A DNA stretch of 64,000 nt, taken from positions 4,712,001 to 4,776,000 of the forward strand of contig NZ_CP043342.1 in NCBI RefSeq assembly GCF_003594935.2, given 5' to 3'. This document shows positions 11,390 through 20,365 of the stretch, piece by piece. Source of the stretch: Enterobacter huaxiensis (GTDB lineage Bacteria; Pseudomonadota; Gammaproteobacteria; Enterobacterales; Enterobacteriaceae). Within the stretch, counting starts at the first letter, position 1. Every line of letters starts with the position of its first letter. A program made the position numbers and the translations under genes. Under the pieces are notes generated by a model that ran no database searches, was not told the origin of the DNA, and worked only from the letters and a program-made list of their open reading frames with translations.

Positions 11390-11506
11390 GACGAGGCGGT
11401 ACCTGTTTGACCCTTGAAGTCCCGCACCGTCAGCGAGTTTCTCTCAAAACTCGAACAACTAAAGCCAACGTGAACTTTTGCGGACCCCGTGGTCCGCTTT
11501 TTTTTT
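11390..11506 (+). ncRNA. oxyS: OxyS small regulatory RNA
   Basis: A roughly 117-nt peroxide-induced, Hfq-dependent RNA. Recognised by position (divergent from oxyR) and by blocks shared with E. coli OxyS: ACCCTTGAAGTC in the first loop, then ACTAAAGCCAACGTGAAC and TTTTGCGGA before a terminator hairpin and T run. A -10-like AATAAT lies at 11374-11379. The 5' stem and the terminator loop differ from E. coli. The 5' end is inferred. Confidence 0.9.
11480..11506 (+). terminator. OxyS intrinsic terminator
   Basis: The hairpin GCGGACC-CCGT-GGTCCGC is followed by nine T. In E. coli the loop of this hairpin is one of the two fhlA-pairing sites of OxyS. Confidence 0.9.
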
Positions 11507-11544
11507 GCGTAAAAAAGCCCGGCGCTAAGCCAGGCTACGTTTTT

Positions 11545-11623
11545 CCCTCACCCTACCCCTCTCCCGGGGGGAGAGGGAACCGATCGAGCCCCTCTCCTCG
11601 TGGGAGAGGGGTTGGGGTGAGGG
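11545..11623. repeat. Dispersed hairpin repeat, two copies inverted (copy 1 of family)
   Basis: Two copies of the CCCTCACCC...CTCTCCC repeat face each other, forming a long imperfect stem just beyond the argH stop. It may terminate OxyS or argH transcription. The same repeat recurs at 16163, 33114, 49899 and 57305. Confidence 0.75.
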
Positions 11624-11641
11624 CATCACACCGCAATATTG

Positions 11642-13015
11642 TCAAACCAACCGGTTTTTCGCATCCGCAATCGCCTGCGCCACCTGCTTCGGCGACACGC
11701 CGCCTTTCGCAGCACGCTTATCCAGGCAGGACTGCAGCGCCAGAATCGGATACACATCGTCCCCAATCACCGCGCTGAATTTCTGCAGGTCGGCCAGCGT
11801 CAGATCTTCGAGCGGCTTGCCCTGACGAATCGCCTCGACCACCGCTTCGCCGACAATATGGTGCGCCTCGCGGAACGGTACGCCTTTCGCCACCAGGTAG
11901 TCCGCCAGCTCGGTGGAGTTAGCATAGCCCTGCTGCGCCGCTTCCTGGCAGCGCGGACGTTTCACCTGAATGCCGTCCAGCACCAGCGCGCCCATATGCA
12001 GACAGTCCAGCCAGGTGTCGAGCGCGTCGAACAGCCCTTCCTTGTCTTCCTGCATATCTTTGTTGTACGCCAGCGGCAGCCCTTTCAGGGTCATCATCAT
12101 GCCGGTCAGCGCGCCCTGCACGCGGCCACACTTCCCGCGGATCAGCTCCAGCGCGTCCGGGTTTTTCTTCTGCGGCATCAGTGATGAGCCTGAGGTTACG
12201 CGGTCGGACAGCTCGACGAAGCCCGCTTCGCCAGAGTTGAAGAAGATCAGATCTTCGGCAAAGCGCGACAGGTGCACCATGCCGATAGAGGCATTCGAGA
12301 GCAGCTCCAGCACGTGGTCGCGGTCAGAGACGCTGTCCAGGCTGTTACGGGTGGCGGAGGCAAAGCCCAGCCAGCCTGCCAGCTGTTCACGGTCGATTTC
12401 ATACGCCGTACCGGCCAGCGCGCCGCTGCCCAGCGGGCTGACGTCCAGACGCTTGAGCGTATCCTGAAGACGACTTTCATCACGCGCCAGCATCTCAACG
12501 TAGGCCAGACACCAGTGCGCAAAGGTCACCGGCTGCGCGCGCTGCAGGTGGGTATAACCCGGCATCACCGCGTCCTGGTTGTGCTGCGCGGTATCCACCA
12601 GCGCGCTCTGCAGCTGGCGGTTGGCCGCCAGCAGTTCGCCGACGGTATCTTTACACCACAGCTTGAGATCGGTGGCGACCTGGTCGTTACGACTACGTCC
12701 GGTGTGGAGCTTTTTACCCAGCTGGCCGACCTTGTCGATAAGCTTGCCTTCCACCCAGCTGTGAATATCTTCAGCATCGCTTTCGAGGATCTGCTGCGGA
12801 TTAAGACGCACCTCTTCCAGCAGATTGTTCAGCGCTTCTTCCAGCTGCAATTGTTCGTCTGCGGTCAGAACACCCACCGTCACCAGCGCTTTGGACCAGG
12901 CCACAGAGCCGACAATATCCTGTTCGGCCAGGCGGTAGTCGAAGCGCAAAGAGTCGTTGAACTGTTTGAACCGCTGATCCGCTGCCTGTGTAAAACGCCC
13001 ACCCCAAAGTGCCAT
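11642..13015 (-). CDS. argH: Argininosuccinate lyase
   Basis: Catalyses the last arginine step, splitting argininosuccinate into arginine and fumarate. The 457 residues belong to the fumarase/aspartase superfamily. The signature loop GSSLMPQKKN at 276-285 holds the catalytic serine, and HTGRSRNDQ lies at 104-112. It is the last gene of argCBH, but a BIME repeat of about 67 bp separates it from argB, so its level may be set partly by that structure. The dispersed hairpin repeat follows its stop. Confidence 0.98.
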   Translation of the reverse strand: MALWGGRFTQAADQRFKQFNDSLRFDYRLAEQDIVGSVAWSKALVTVGVLTADEQLQLEEALNNLLEEVRLNPQQILESDAEDIHSWVEGKLIDKVGQLGKKLHTGRSRNDQVATDLKLWCKDTVGELLAANRQLQSALVDTAQHNQDAVMPGYTHLQRAQPVTFAHWCLAYVEMLARDESRLQDTLKRLDVSPLGSGALAGTAYEIDREQLAGWLGFASATRNSLDSVSDRDHVLELLSNASIGMVHLSRFAEDLIFFNSGEAGFVELSDRVTSGSSLMPQKKNPDALELIRGKCGRVQGALTGMMMTLKGLPLAYNKDMQEDKEGLFDALDTWLDCLHMGALVLDGIQVKRPRCQEAAQQGYANSTELADYLVAKGVPFREAHHIVGEAVVEAIRQGKPLEDLTLADLQKFSAVIGDDVYPILALQSCLDKRAAKGGVSPKQVAQAIADAKNRLV

Positions 13016-13042
13016 AACATGATTCCTTTATTCGTTAGTTCT

Positions 13043-13109
13043 GCCGGGTGGCGCTCTGCTTACCCGGCCTACGGTCTTGTAGGCCCGGCAAGCAGAGCGC
13101 CGCCGGGCA
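13043..13109. repeat. BIME (two inverted REP units) inside the argCBH operon
   Basis: Two REP palindromes with GCCGGGT/ACCCGGC-type arms face each other (13043-13072 and 13080-13109) in the 103-bp gap between argB and argH. Such elements can bind IHF or DNA gyrase and protect upstream mRNA from 3' decay. Confidence 0.85.
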
Positions 13110-13118
13110 TTAAATCGA

Positions 13119-13895
13119 TTACGCCAGAATACGCGTGCCAATCGGCGTGCCGTTAAACAGCGCCGGGAGCTGCTCCGCGTGACGCCAGGAGGCGATATCC
13201 ACGGGACGGCCGAGCGTGCGCGCGGCGTCCAGCGCGGCATTCACCTTGACGATCATACCGTCGGTGATAATACCCTGGTCAATCAGCTGCTCGGCTTTCT
13301 CGGCGGTCATTTCCGCAATGCGCTGTCCTTTACCGTCCAGAATACCGCTCACGTCAGAGAGCAGGATAAGATCTGCGCCGAGCGTTGACGCCAGCGCGGT
13401 TGCCGCCTGGTCAGCGTTGACGTTCATCAACTCACCCTCTTCGGTCACGCCGATGGAGCTCACCACCGGCAGGAACCCGCCCTCCAGCAGGGTGTTAATC
13501 AGCTTAGGCGAACCTGGCTGCGCGAGTCCAACGTGGCCGAGCGCTTCGTCGAGCTGGGTCACTTTTACGCTGTCGCCATCGCCCAGATAGAGGCCAACGG
13601 ACGCGATGTGGTGTTTCTTCGCCCACGCCAGCAGCGTTTTGTTCGCCGTGCCCGCCAGCGCGCCGGTAATGATGTCAATCTGGTCGGCAGGCGTCACGCG
13701 CAGGCCGTTCTTCTTTACCACCGGCAGGTTGAGACCTTTCATCAGCTCATCCACCACGCAGCCGCCGCCGTGTACAATCACCAGCGGACGTTGGTGTGAT
13801 TCACGATAGTTCACCAGCGCGGTAAACAGACGCTCCAGCGCTTCTTCGCTGTCCAGCAGTACACCACCGAGTTTGATAATTAATGGGTTCATCAT
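13119..13895 (-). CDS. argB: Acetylglutamate kinase
   Basis: Phosphorylates N-acetyl-L-glutamate, the second step of arginine synthesis. The 258 residues of the amino-acid kinase fold show KLGGVLLDS near the start, the substrate-binding VIVHGGGCVVDEL near 40, and the C-terminal ITDGMIVKVNAALDAA nucleotide/substrate segment. ATG 13895 (MMNPLII) is chosen because AAGG overlaps the argC stop just upstream. A GTG one codon earlier is less likely. The gene begins 6 bp after argC, so the two are translationally close. Confidence 0.98.
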   Translation of the reverse strand: MMNPLIIKLGGVLLDSEEALERLFTALVNYRESHQRPLVIVHGGGCVVDELMKGLNLPVVKKNGLRVTPADQIDIITGALAGTANKTLLAWAKKHHIASVGLYLGDGDSVKVTQLDEALGHVGLAQPGSPKLINTLLEGGFLPVVSSIGVTEEGELMNVNADQAATALASTLGADLILLSDVSGILDGKGQRIAEMTAEKAEQLIDQGIITDGMIVKVNAALDAARTLGRPVDIASWRHAEQLPALFNGTPIGTRILA

Positions 13896-13901
13896 CACAC
13901 C

Positions 13902-14906
13902 TTAAATAAGAGCCTGCGTTTCAGGGAAGCCGAAACGAATATTTGCGCACTGCATTGCCTGTGCGGCAGCGCCTTTGAGTAAGTTATCTTCTGCGGCCAC
14001 TACGATGAGATGCTCACCCTGTACGGCAAAACCGATATCGCAGAACGGCAGACCGACCACGTTTTTCAGCGCCGGCACGCCTTTGTCGTACAGGCGCACC
14101 AGCGGTTTATCCGCATACGCCTGCGTGAAGACCTCAGCAACCTGCTCTTTGGTCACGCCCGGCTTCAGGCGGCAGGTAATAGTTTCGAGGATCCCGCGCG
14201 GGAAGCTGCCCAGATGCGGGGTGAAAATAACGTCCGCGCCAAGATGGGTGGTGATTTCAGGATGGTGACGGTGATTAAACACGCCATATGGCTGAAGGCT
14301 GACTTCGCAGAAGCTGTTGGAGATAGCGGCCTTACGCCCTGCTCCGCTTACGCCGCTGGTGGCGTTGATCACCGGCCACTGGTTTAGATCCAGCAGGCCC
14401 GCGTCGATCAGCGGCTTCAGGGAAAGCTGCGCCGCCGTCGGGTAGCAGCCCGGTACGGCAATGAGATTCGCTTCTTTCAGCTTATCCGCGCTCCACTCCG
14501 CCAGGCCGTACACCGCTTTTTCAAGCAGATCCGGATGCTGATGGGTGAAACCGTAATATTTTTCGTAGAACGCGCCGTCGTTGACGCGAAACGCGCCGGA
14601 GAGGTCGAACACCACGCAGCCGGCCGCCAGAAACTGCGGTGCCAGGTCGTGGCTGACCTCGTGCGCCGTGGCTAAGAACACCACGTCAACGCCGTCGGTG
14701 AACGCGCTGATGTCGGACATCGGCTGCAGCGGAAGGTCAACAATGCCCTTAAGCCACGGATGCAAATCGGAAATTAACTTTCCTGCATCATTGCTTTGCG
14801 CTGACACGGTCAAAGCGGTTATGGTCATATGTGGATGGCGATTCACGTAGCTTACAAGCTCTGCGCCCGCATAACCGCTAGCGCCTACAATCAGCGTATT
14901 CAACAT
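13902..14906 (-). CDS. argC: N-acetyl-gamma-glutamyl-phosphate reductase
   Basis: NADPH-dependent reduction of N-acetylglutamyl phosphate, the third arginine step. The 334 residues have an N-terminal Rossmann motif VGASGYAGAEL (7-17). The catalytic cysteine is C154 in VPGCYPTAA, as expected for the semialdehyde dehydrogenase family. It is the first gene of argCBH, transcribed from the ArgR-controlled region shared with divergent argE. Confidence 0.98.
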   Translation of the reverse strand: MLNTLIVGASGYAGAELVSYVNRHPHMTITALTVSAQSNDAGKLISDLHPWLKGIVDLPLQPMSDISAFTDGVDVVFLATAHEVSHDLAPQFLAAGCVVFDLSGAFRVNDGAFYEKYYGFTHQHPDLLEKAVYGLAEWSADKLKEANLIAVPGCYPTAAQLSLKPLIDAGLLDLNQWPVINATSGVSGAGRKAAISNSFCEVSLQPYGVFNHRHHPEITTHLGADVIFTPHLGSFPRGILETITCRLKPGVTKEQVAEVFTQAYADKPLVRLYDKGVPALKNVVGLPFCDIGFAVQGEHLIVVAAEDNLLKGAAAQAMQCANIRFGFPETQALI

Positions 14907-14929
14907 CGGGTTCCTTTATGCTCAACGTT

Positions 14930-14968
14930 AATGTATTTTTATTCACATTTATTGCATGAATATTGATA
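14930..14968. promoter_or_regulatory. Double ARG box (ArgR operator) between argC and argE
   Basis: Two 18-bp boxes lie 3 bp apart, aatgtatttttattcaca (14930-14947) and attgcatgaatattgata (14951-14968). Both fit the ArgR pattern TGAAT-N4-ATTCA with few mismatches, and the 3-bp spacing is the usual one. They lie midway between the divergent starts, so arginine-bound ArgR should repress both sides. Confidence 0.9.
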
Positions 14969-14994
14969 CTATCACGACCTAAGGTGTGTCAACA

Positions 14995-16146
14995 ATGAAA
15001 ATGAACTTACCGCCATTTATCGAGATCTACCGCGCCCTGATTGCCACTCCGTCCATCAGCGCAACGGAAGAAGCGCTGGATCAGAGCAATGAGTCTTTAA
15101 TCAATCTGCTGGCGGGTTGGTTTAGCGATCTTGGGTTTAACGTTGAGGTTCAGCCCGTCCCCGGAACACGCCACAAATTCAACCTGCTCGCCAGTACCGG
15201 AAACGGCGCGGGCGGCCTGCTGCTGGCCGGTCATACGGATACCGTTCCCTTTGACGATGGCCGCTGGACGCGTGACCCGTTCACCCTGACCGAGCACGAC
15301 AACAAGCTTTACGGCCTGGGCACGGCGGATATGAAAGGCTTCTTCGCCTTTATCCTCGACGCGCTGCGTGACGTAGACGTGACAACGCTGAAGAAGCCGC
15401 TCTACATTCTGGCAACCGCCGATGAAGAGACCAGCATGGCGGGCGCGCGCTACTTCTCTGAAAACACGTCGATTCGCCCGGACTGCGCGATTATCGGTGA
15501 GCCAACCTCTCTGCAGCCGATTCGCGCGCATAAAGGCCACATTTCTACCGCCGTGCGCGTGCTGGGCCAGTCCGGCCACTCCAGCGATCCGGCGCGCGGG
15601 GTGAACGCCATCGAGCTGATGCATGACGCCATCGGCCGCATCATGACCCTGCGCGACGACCTGAAGGAGCGCTATCACTACGAGGCGTTTACCGTGCCGT
15701 ATCCAACGCTGAACCTCGGCAGCCTGCACGGCGGGGATGCCTCCAACCGCATCTGCGCCTGCTGCGAACTGCACATGGACATCCGCCCGCTGCCGGGCAT
15801 GACGCTGAGCGATCTCGACGGCCTGCTGAATGAAGCGCTGGCCCCGGTTAGCGAGCGCTGGCCGGGCCGCCTGACGGTCTCCGAGCTGCATCCGCCGATC
15901 CCGGGTTATGAATGCCCGCCGGATCACCAGCTGGTCCAGGTAGTGGAAAAACTGCTCGGTGAGAAAACCGACGTAGTGAATTACTGTACCGAAGCGCCGT
16001 TTATTCAGACCCTGTGCCCGACGCTGGTGCTTGGTCCCGGATCTATCAACCAGGCGCACCAGCCGGATGAATATCTGGAAACCCGCTTCATCAAGCCAAC
16101 CCGCGAACTGATTACCCAGGTTGTGCATCACTTCTGCTGGCATTAA
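14995..16146 (+). CDS. argE: Acetylornithine deacetylase
   Basis: A zinc (M20-family) hydrolase releasing ornithine from N-acetylornithine in the linear arginine pathway. The 383 residues show metal ligands in AGHTDTVP (H80), D112 in GTADMKG, and the E144/E145 pair in ADEETSM. The start at ATG 14995 (MKMNLPPF) agrees with the family and follows AAGG at 14981-14984. The in-frame GTG at 14986 overlaps that site. It is divergent from argCBH across the ARG boxes. Confidence 0.98.
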   Translation: MKMNLPPFIEIYRALIATPSISATEEALDQSNESLINLLAGWFSDLGFNVEVQPVPGTRHKFNLLASTGNGAGGLLLAGHTDTVPFDDGRWTRDPFTLTEHDNKLYGLGTADMKGFFAFILDALRDVDVTTLKKPLYILATADEETSMAGARYFSENTSIRPDCAIIGEPTSLQPIRAHKGHISTAVRVLGQSGHSSDPARGVNAIELMHDAIGRIMTLRDDLKERYHYEAFTVPYPTLNLGSLHGGDASNRICACCELHMDIRPLPGMTLSDLDGLLNEALAPVSERWPGRLTVSELHPPIPGYECPPDHQLVQVVEKLLGEKTDVVNYCTEAPFIQTLCPTLVLGPGSINQAHQPDEYLETRFIKPTRELITQVVHHFCWH

Positions 16147-16162
16147 AACCGCACCTACGAGT

Positions 16163-16196
16163 CCCCTCTCCCTGTGGGAGAGGGTTAGGGTGAGGG
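16163..16196. repeat. Dispersed hairpin repeat (copy 2 of family)
   Basis: A stem CCCTCTCCC/GGGAGAGGG is followed by TTAGGGTGAGGGCA, just beyond the argE stop. The rest of the gap to ppc (16197-16417) holds the ppc leader; no other gene was seen. Confidence 0.8.
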
Positions 16197-16417
16197 CAAC
16201 AAATCGCATGATCTCTGTCACATTCTCATAAGCATCTCTTATCTGACGCAATGCGAATTAAATTTCGTAAATTACCCGCATTTATTCGTTTGCTGAACCG
16301 TTTTCGCAGCAATTGACGACGGGGGTTTTACGTGGCTTTATAAAGGGAGATGACAAAATAATGTCCAAAAGATTTTCGACTGGGCATAAACAAAAATGAT
16401 GGGGTGACTGGGTTTTT

Positions 16418-19069
16418 ATGAACGAACAATATTCCGCGTTGCGTAGTAATGTCAGTATGCTCGGCAAAGTGCTTGGAGATACCATCAAAGATGCGCTGGG
16501 GGAGAACATCCTCGACCGCGTTGAAACCATCCGCAAGCTGTCCAAATCTTCCCGTGCAGGTAACGAGGCCAATCGTCAGGAGCTGCTCACCACGCTGCAG
16601 AACCTGTCTAATGATGAGCTCTTGCCTGTTGCCCGCGCGTTCAGCCAGTTCCTGAACCTCGCGAATACCGCTGAGCAATACCACAGCATTTCGCCAAAAG
16701 GTGAAGCTGCCAGCAACCCGGAAGTCATTGCCAAAACCCTTCGTAAACTCAAAGATCAGCCAGACCTCAACGAAGCCACCATTAAAAAAGCGGTGGAATC
16801 CCTTTCGCTTGAGCTGGTGCTGACCGCACACCCAACCGAAATCACCCGTCGTACACTCATCCACAAAATGGTGGAAGTGAACAACTGTCTGAAGCAGTTG
16901 GATAATAAAGACATTGCCGACTACGAGCGTAACCAGCTGATGCGCCGCCTGCGCCAGCTGATTGCCCAGTCCTGGCACACCGATGAAATCCGTAAGCATC
17001 GCCCTAGCCCGGTTGATGAAGCCAAATGGGGCTTTGCGGTGGTGGAAAACAGCCTGTGGGAAGGGGTTCCGAACTACCTTCGCGAGCTGAACGAACAGCT
17101 GGAAGAGAACCTGGGCTACCGCCTGCCGGTCGATTTTGTTCCAGTACGCTTCACCTCCTGGATGGGCGGCGACCGCGACGGCAACCCGAACGTGACCGCG
17201 GAAATTACCCGCCACGTCCTGCTGCTGAGCCGCTGGAAAGCCACCGATCTGTTCCTGAAGGACATTCAGGTGCTGATCTCCGAGCTGTCGATGGTTGAAG
17301 CCACGCCGGAACTGCGCGAGCTGGCCGGTGAAGAAGGCGCCAGCGAGCCGTACCGTTTCCTGATGAAAAAACTGCGTGGTCAGCTGATGGCCACTCAGGC
17401 CTGGCTGGAAGCGCGCCTGAAAGGCCAGCGCCTGCCGAAGCCGGAAGGCCTGCTGAGCCAGAACGAACAGCTCTGGGATCCGCTCTATGCCTGTTATCAA
17501 TCGCTGCAGGCCTGCGGAATGGGCATCATCGCCAACGGCGAGCTGCTCGACACCCTGCGCCGCGTGAAGTGTTTTGGCGTGCCGCTGGTGCGTATCGACG
17601 TGCGTCAGGAGAGCACCCGCCATACCGAAGCGCTGGGCGAGCTGACCCGCTATCTCGGCATCGGCGACTATGAAAGCTGGTCCGAAGCCGACAAGCAGGC
17701 GTTCCTGATCCGCGAGCTGAACTCCAAGCGCCCTCTGCTGCCGCGCAGCTGGGAGCCAAGCAACGACACACGCGAAGTGCTCAACACCTGTAAAGCGATC
17801 GTGGATGCGCCGAAAGGATCGGTGGCTGCCTATGTGATCTCCATGGCGAAAACCCCGTCCGACGTGCTGGGCGTTCACCTTCTGCTGAAAGAAGCCGGTA
17901 TCGACTATGCCCTGCCGGTGGCGCCGCTGTTTGAAACCCTCGACGACCTGAACAACGCCAACGATGTCATGACGCAGCTGCTGAACATCGACTGGTATCG
18001 CGGCTTCATCCAGGGCAAACAGATGGTGATGATTGGCTATTCCGACTCCGCAAAAGACGCGGGCGTGATGGCGGCCTCCTGGGCGCAGTACCAGGCGCAG
18101 GACGCGCTGATCAAAACCTGCGAGAAAGCCGGTATTGAGCTGACGCTGTTCCATGGACGCGGTGGCTCAATTGGCCGAGGCGGCGCGCCTGCTCACGCAG
18201 CGCTGCTGTCACAGCCGCCGGGAAGCCTGAAAGGCGGCCTGCGCGTCACCGAGCAGGGCGAGATGATCCGCTTCAAGTACGGCCTGCCGGAAGTGACCAT
18301 CAGCAGCCTGTCGCTCTATACCAGCGCGATACTGGAAGCAAACCTGCTGCCGCCGCCGGAGCCGAAAGAGTCCTGGTGCCGCATCATGGACGAGCTGTCA
18401 GATATCTCCTGCGATCTGTACCGCGGCTACGTGCGTGAAAACAAAGATTTCGTGCCTTACTTCCGTTCAGCCACGCCTGAGCAGGAGCTGGGTAAACTGC
18501 CCCTGGGCTCGCGTCCGGCCAAGCGTCGCCCAACCGGCGGCGTTGAGTCTCTGCGCGCGATTCCGTGGATCTTCGCCTGGACGCAAAACCGCCTGATGCT
18601 GCCCGCCTGGCTGGGCGCCGGCGCGGCGCTGCAAAAAGTGGTGGAAGACGGCAAGCAGAGCGATCTGGAAGCCATGTGCCGCGACTGGCCGTTCTTCTCT
18701 ACCCGTCTGGGCATGCTGGAGATGGTCTTCTCGAAAGCCGACCTGTGGCTGGCGGAATATTACGATCAGCGTCTGGTGAAACCCGAGCTGTGGACGCTGG
18801 GCAAAGAGCTGCGCGAACTGCTGGAAGGCGACATCAAAGTGGTCCTGGATATCGCCAACGACTCGCATCTGATGGAAGATCTGCCGTGGATTGCCGAGTC
18901 TATCCAGCTGCGTAACATCTACACCGATCCGCTGAACGTTCTGCAGGCGGAGCTGTTGCACCGTTCGCGTCTGGCGGAAGAGGAAGGTAAAGAGCCGGAT
19001 CCACGCGTTGAACAGGCGCTGATGGTGACGATTGCAGGCGTTGCGGCAGGTATGCGTAACACCGGCTAA
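16418..19069 (+). CDS. ppc: Phosphoenolpyruvate carboxylase
   Basis: Anaplerotic enzyme making oxaloacetate from PEP and bicarbonate. The 883 residues equal the E. coli length. Visible hallmarks are VLTAHPTEITRR with catalytic H138, the FTSWMGGDRDGNPNVT loop, GYSDSAKDAG, FHGRGGSIGRGG near 580 and the C-terminal MRNTG that binds the aspartate inhibitor. ATG 16418 follows a G-rich leader. A 608-codon open frame on the other strand is a codon-bias shadow. Confidence 0.99.
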   Translation: MNEQYSALRSNVSMLGKVLGDTIKDALGENILDRVETIRKLSKSSRAGNEANRQELLTTLQNLSNDELLPVARAFSQFLNLANTAEQYHSISPKGEAASNPEVIAKTLRKLKDQPDLNEATIKKAVESLSLELVLTAHPTEITRRTLIHKMVEVNNCLKQLDNKDIADYERNQLMRRLRQLIAQSWHTDEIRKHRPSPVDEAKWGFAVVENSLWEGVPNYLRELNEQLEENLGYRLPVDFVPVRFTSWMGGDRDGNPNVTAEITRHVLLLSRWKATDLFLKDIQVLISELSMVEATPELRELAGEEGASEPYRFLMKKLRGQLMATQAWLEARLKGQRLPKPEGLLSQNEQLWDPLYACYQSLQACGMGIIANGELLDTLRRVKCFGVPLVRIDVRQESTRHTEALGELTRYLGIGDYESWSEADKQAFLIRELNSKRPLLPRSWEPSNDTREVLNTCKAIVDAPKGSVAAYVISMAKTPSDVLGVHLLLKEAGIDYALPVAPLFETLDDLNNANDVMTQLLNIDWYRGFIQGKQMVMIGYSDSAKDAGVMAASWAQYQAQDALIKTCEKAGIELTLFHGRGGSIGRGGAPAHAALLSQPPGSLKGGLRVTEQGEMIRFKYGLPEVTISSLSLYTSAILEANLLPPPEPKESWCRIMDELSDISCDLYRGYVRENKDFVPYFRSATPEQELGKLPLGSRPAKRRPTGGVESLRAIPWIFAWTQNRLMLPAWLGAGAALQKVVEDGKQSDLEAMCRDWPFFSTRLGMLEMVFSKADLWLAEYYDQRLVKPELWTLGKELRELLEGDIKVVLDIANDSHLMEDLPWIAESIQLRNIYTDPLNVLQAELLHRSRLAEEEGKEPDPRVEQALMVTIAGVAAGMRNTG

Positions 19070-19077
19070 TCGGTTTT

Positions 19078-19152
19078 GCCGGGTGGCGCTTACGCTTACC
19101 CGGCCTACAATATGCTTTTCGTAGGCCCGGCAAGCGCCAGCGCCGCCGGGCA
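19078..19152. repeat. BIME (two inverted REP units) between ppc and yijO
   Basis: Facing palindromes with arms GCCGGGTGGCGC and GCGCCGCCGGGC flank an A/T-rich centre. Being just past the ppc stop, it may stabilise the ppc mRNA end. The apparent N-terminal extension of yijO runs through it and is not real coding. Confidence 0.87.
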
Positions 19153-19171
19153 ATACCTCGGTATTCACACC

Positions 19172-20020
19172 ATGCAATACGACATCACACACATCCTGAC
19201 TGACCTGATCGCTGGCACGTTGCCGCTGCGACAGGTGCATTTCGCAAACGCTAACCCCCCTGCCCCCGAACTTGCTCTGAAGGTCGATTTTCCACGCCTG
19301 GAAATCGTGATCGAAGGTTCAATGAAAGACCAGGCTGCCTTCCTTTTACAGCAGGGTGATGTTTTATACGTCCCGGCTGGCGGCTGGAATAATCCACAAT
19401 GGCAAGCACCCGCAACAACGCTGAGCATCCTGTTTGGCAAACAGCAGCTTGGGTTTAGCCTCCTGCAGTGGGATGGTGTAGACGTTCATAACCTGACGAA
19501 GCAGCACGTCGCCCGCCGCGGTCCGCGCATTGGATCGCTACTCTTACAGACGCTCCATGAAATGCAGATGCAGCCGCACGAGCAGCAAACCGCGCGGCTG
19601 ATTATCGCCAGCCTGCTTAGCCACTGCGTCGACCTGCTGGGTAGCCAGATCCAAACCGCCTCCCGCAGTCAGGCTCTGTTCGAAGCCATCAGGGTGTACA
19701 TTGATGAACACTACGCAGCATCGCTAACCCGGGAATCCGTTGCTCAGGCGTTTTACATCTCACCCAACTATCTGTCGCACCTTTTTCAGAAAACTGGCGC
19801 AGTGGGGTTTAACGAATACCTCACCCATACCAGGCTGGAGCATGCGCGTCAGCTGCTGAAGGGATATGATTTAAAGGTGAAAGAGGTGGCTCACGCCTGC
19901 GGATTTGTCGACAGTAATTACTTCTGTCGATTATTTCGTAAAAACACCGAGCGCTCGCCTTCGGAGTATCGCCGCCAGTATCACAGCCAGCTCACCGAAA
20001 AAGCGGCTAATCCAGAATGA
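19172..20020 (+). CDS. yijO: AraC-family transcriptional regulator YijO
   Basis: A 282-residue regulator. The N-terminal half (about 1-165) is a cupin-like ligand domain; the C-terminal half (about 175-275) has two helix-turn-helices, including TRESVAQAFYISPNYLSHLF and VKEVAHACGFVDSNYFCRLF. ATG 19172 (MQYDITHIL) is chosen because upstream codons fall inside the BIME. It is convergent with frwD, overlapping by 14 bp. Its neighbourhood suggests, without proof, that it controls the frw/pfl genes. Confidence 0.94.
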   Translation: MQYDITHILTDLIAGTLPLRQVHFANANPPAPELALKVDFPRLEIVIEGSMKDQAAFLLQQGDVLYVPAGGWNNPQWQAPATTLSILFGKQQLGFSLLQWDGVDVHNLTKQHVARRGPRIGSLLLQTLHEMQMQPHEQQTARLIIASLLSHCVDLLGSQIQTASRSQALFEAIRVYIDEHYAASLTRESVAQAFYISPNYLSHLFQKTGAVGFNEYLTHTRLEHARQLLKGYDLKVKEVAHACGFVDSNYFCRLFRKNTERSPSEYRRQYHSQLTEKAANPE

Positions 20021-20363
20021 CCTGAGTATGTTGTGGCGCGGAAAGCAGTTTTCGTACTGCGCCCATAACCTTCTGTGGATCGCGCAAAAAGGCATTAATC
20101 CCGCACTTCACATAGCGGGCCTTTTCGAAACGCTCACTTTCCGCCAGCTCGATGTCTGTGATCAATAAAACAACATCAGCGCGGCGTATATCATTATCCG
20201 TTAGTGCATTTTCAACGCCTAATGCGCCCTGGGTCTCGATGTGAACGGTCCACTTCTCTTGCTGGCAAAGTTTTTCCAGCCGTTCGGCAGCCATGTAGGT
20301 ATGCGCTACGCCGCTAACACACGCAGTTACCGCCACCAGATGGCGTCCCGTTAGCACTGTCAT
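20007..20363 (-). CDS. frwD: Fructose-like PTS enzyme IIB component FrwD
   Basis: A small cytosolic phosphocarrier of the fructose PTS family, about 118 residues. The phosphoryl-accepting cysteine is C15 in VTACVSGVAHTYMAAERL, the IIB-Fru signature. I chose ATG 20363 because AGGAGG lies 6 nt upstream, overlapping the pflC stop; the longer TTG-started form is less likely. It is last in the frwC-frwB-pflD-pflC-frwD series. It is a second IIB beside FrwB, so the system has two IIB domains for one IIC. Confidence 0.95.
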   Translation of the reverse strand: MTVLTGRHLVAVTACVSGVAHTYMAAERLEKLCQQEKWTVHIETQGALGVENALTDNDIRRADVVLLITDIELAESERFEKARYVKCGINAFLRDPQKVMGAVRKLLSAPQHTQVILD

Positions 20364-20365
20364 TC

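Noticed and set aside
11371..11778. Open frame running through OxyS and the downstream repeat
   Set aside because: It covers a recognised small RNA and a hairpin repeat, and enters argH antisense; no family features.
15097..16251. A 384-codon open frame antisense to argE
   Set aside because: Shadow of argE; its start lies inside the dispersed repeat and its composition is histidine/arginine-rich nonsense.
16328..18154. A 608-codon open frame antisense to ppc
   Set aside because: It mirrors ppc codon periodicity in high-GC DNA, and ppc is a full-length recognised enzyme on the other strand.
19076..19171. N-terminal extension of YijO
   Set aside because: It is translated from the BIME repeat; the family start is at 19172.
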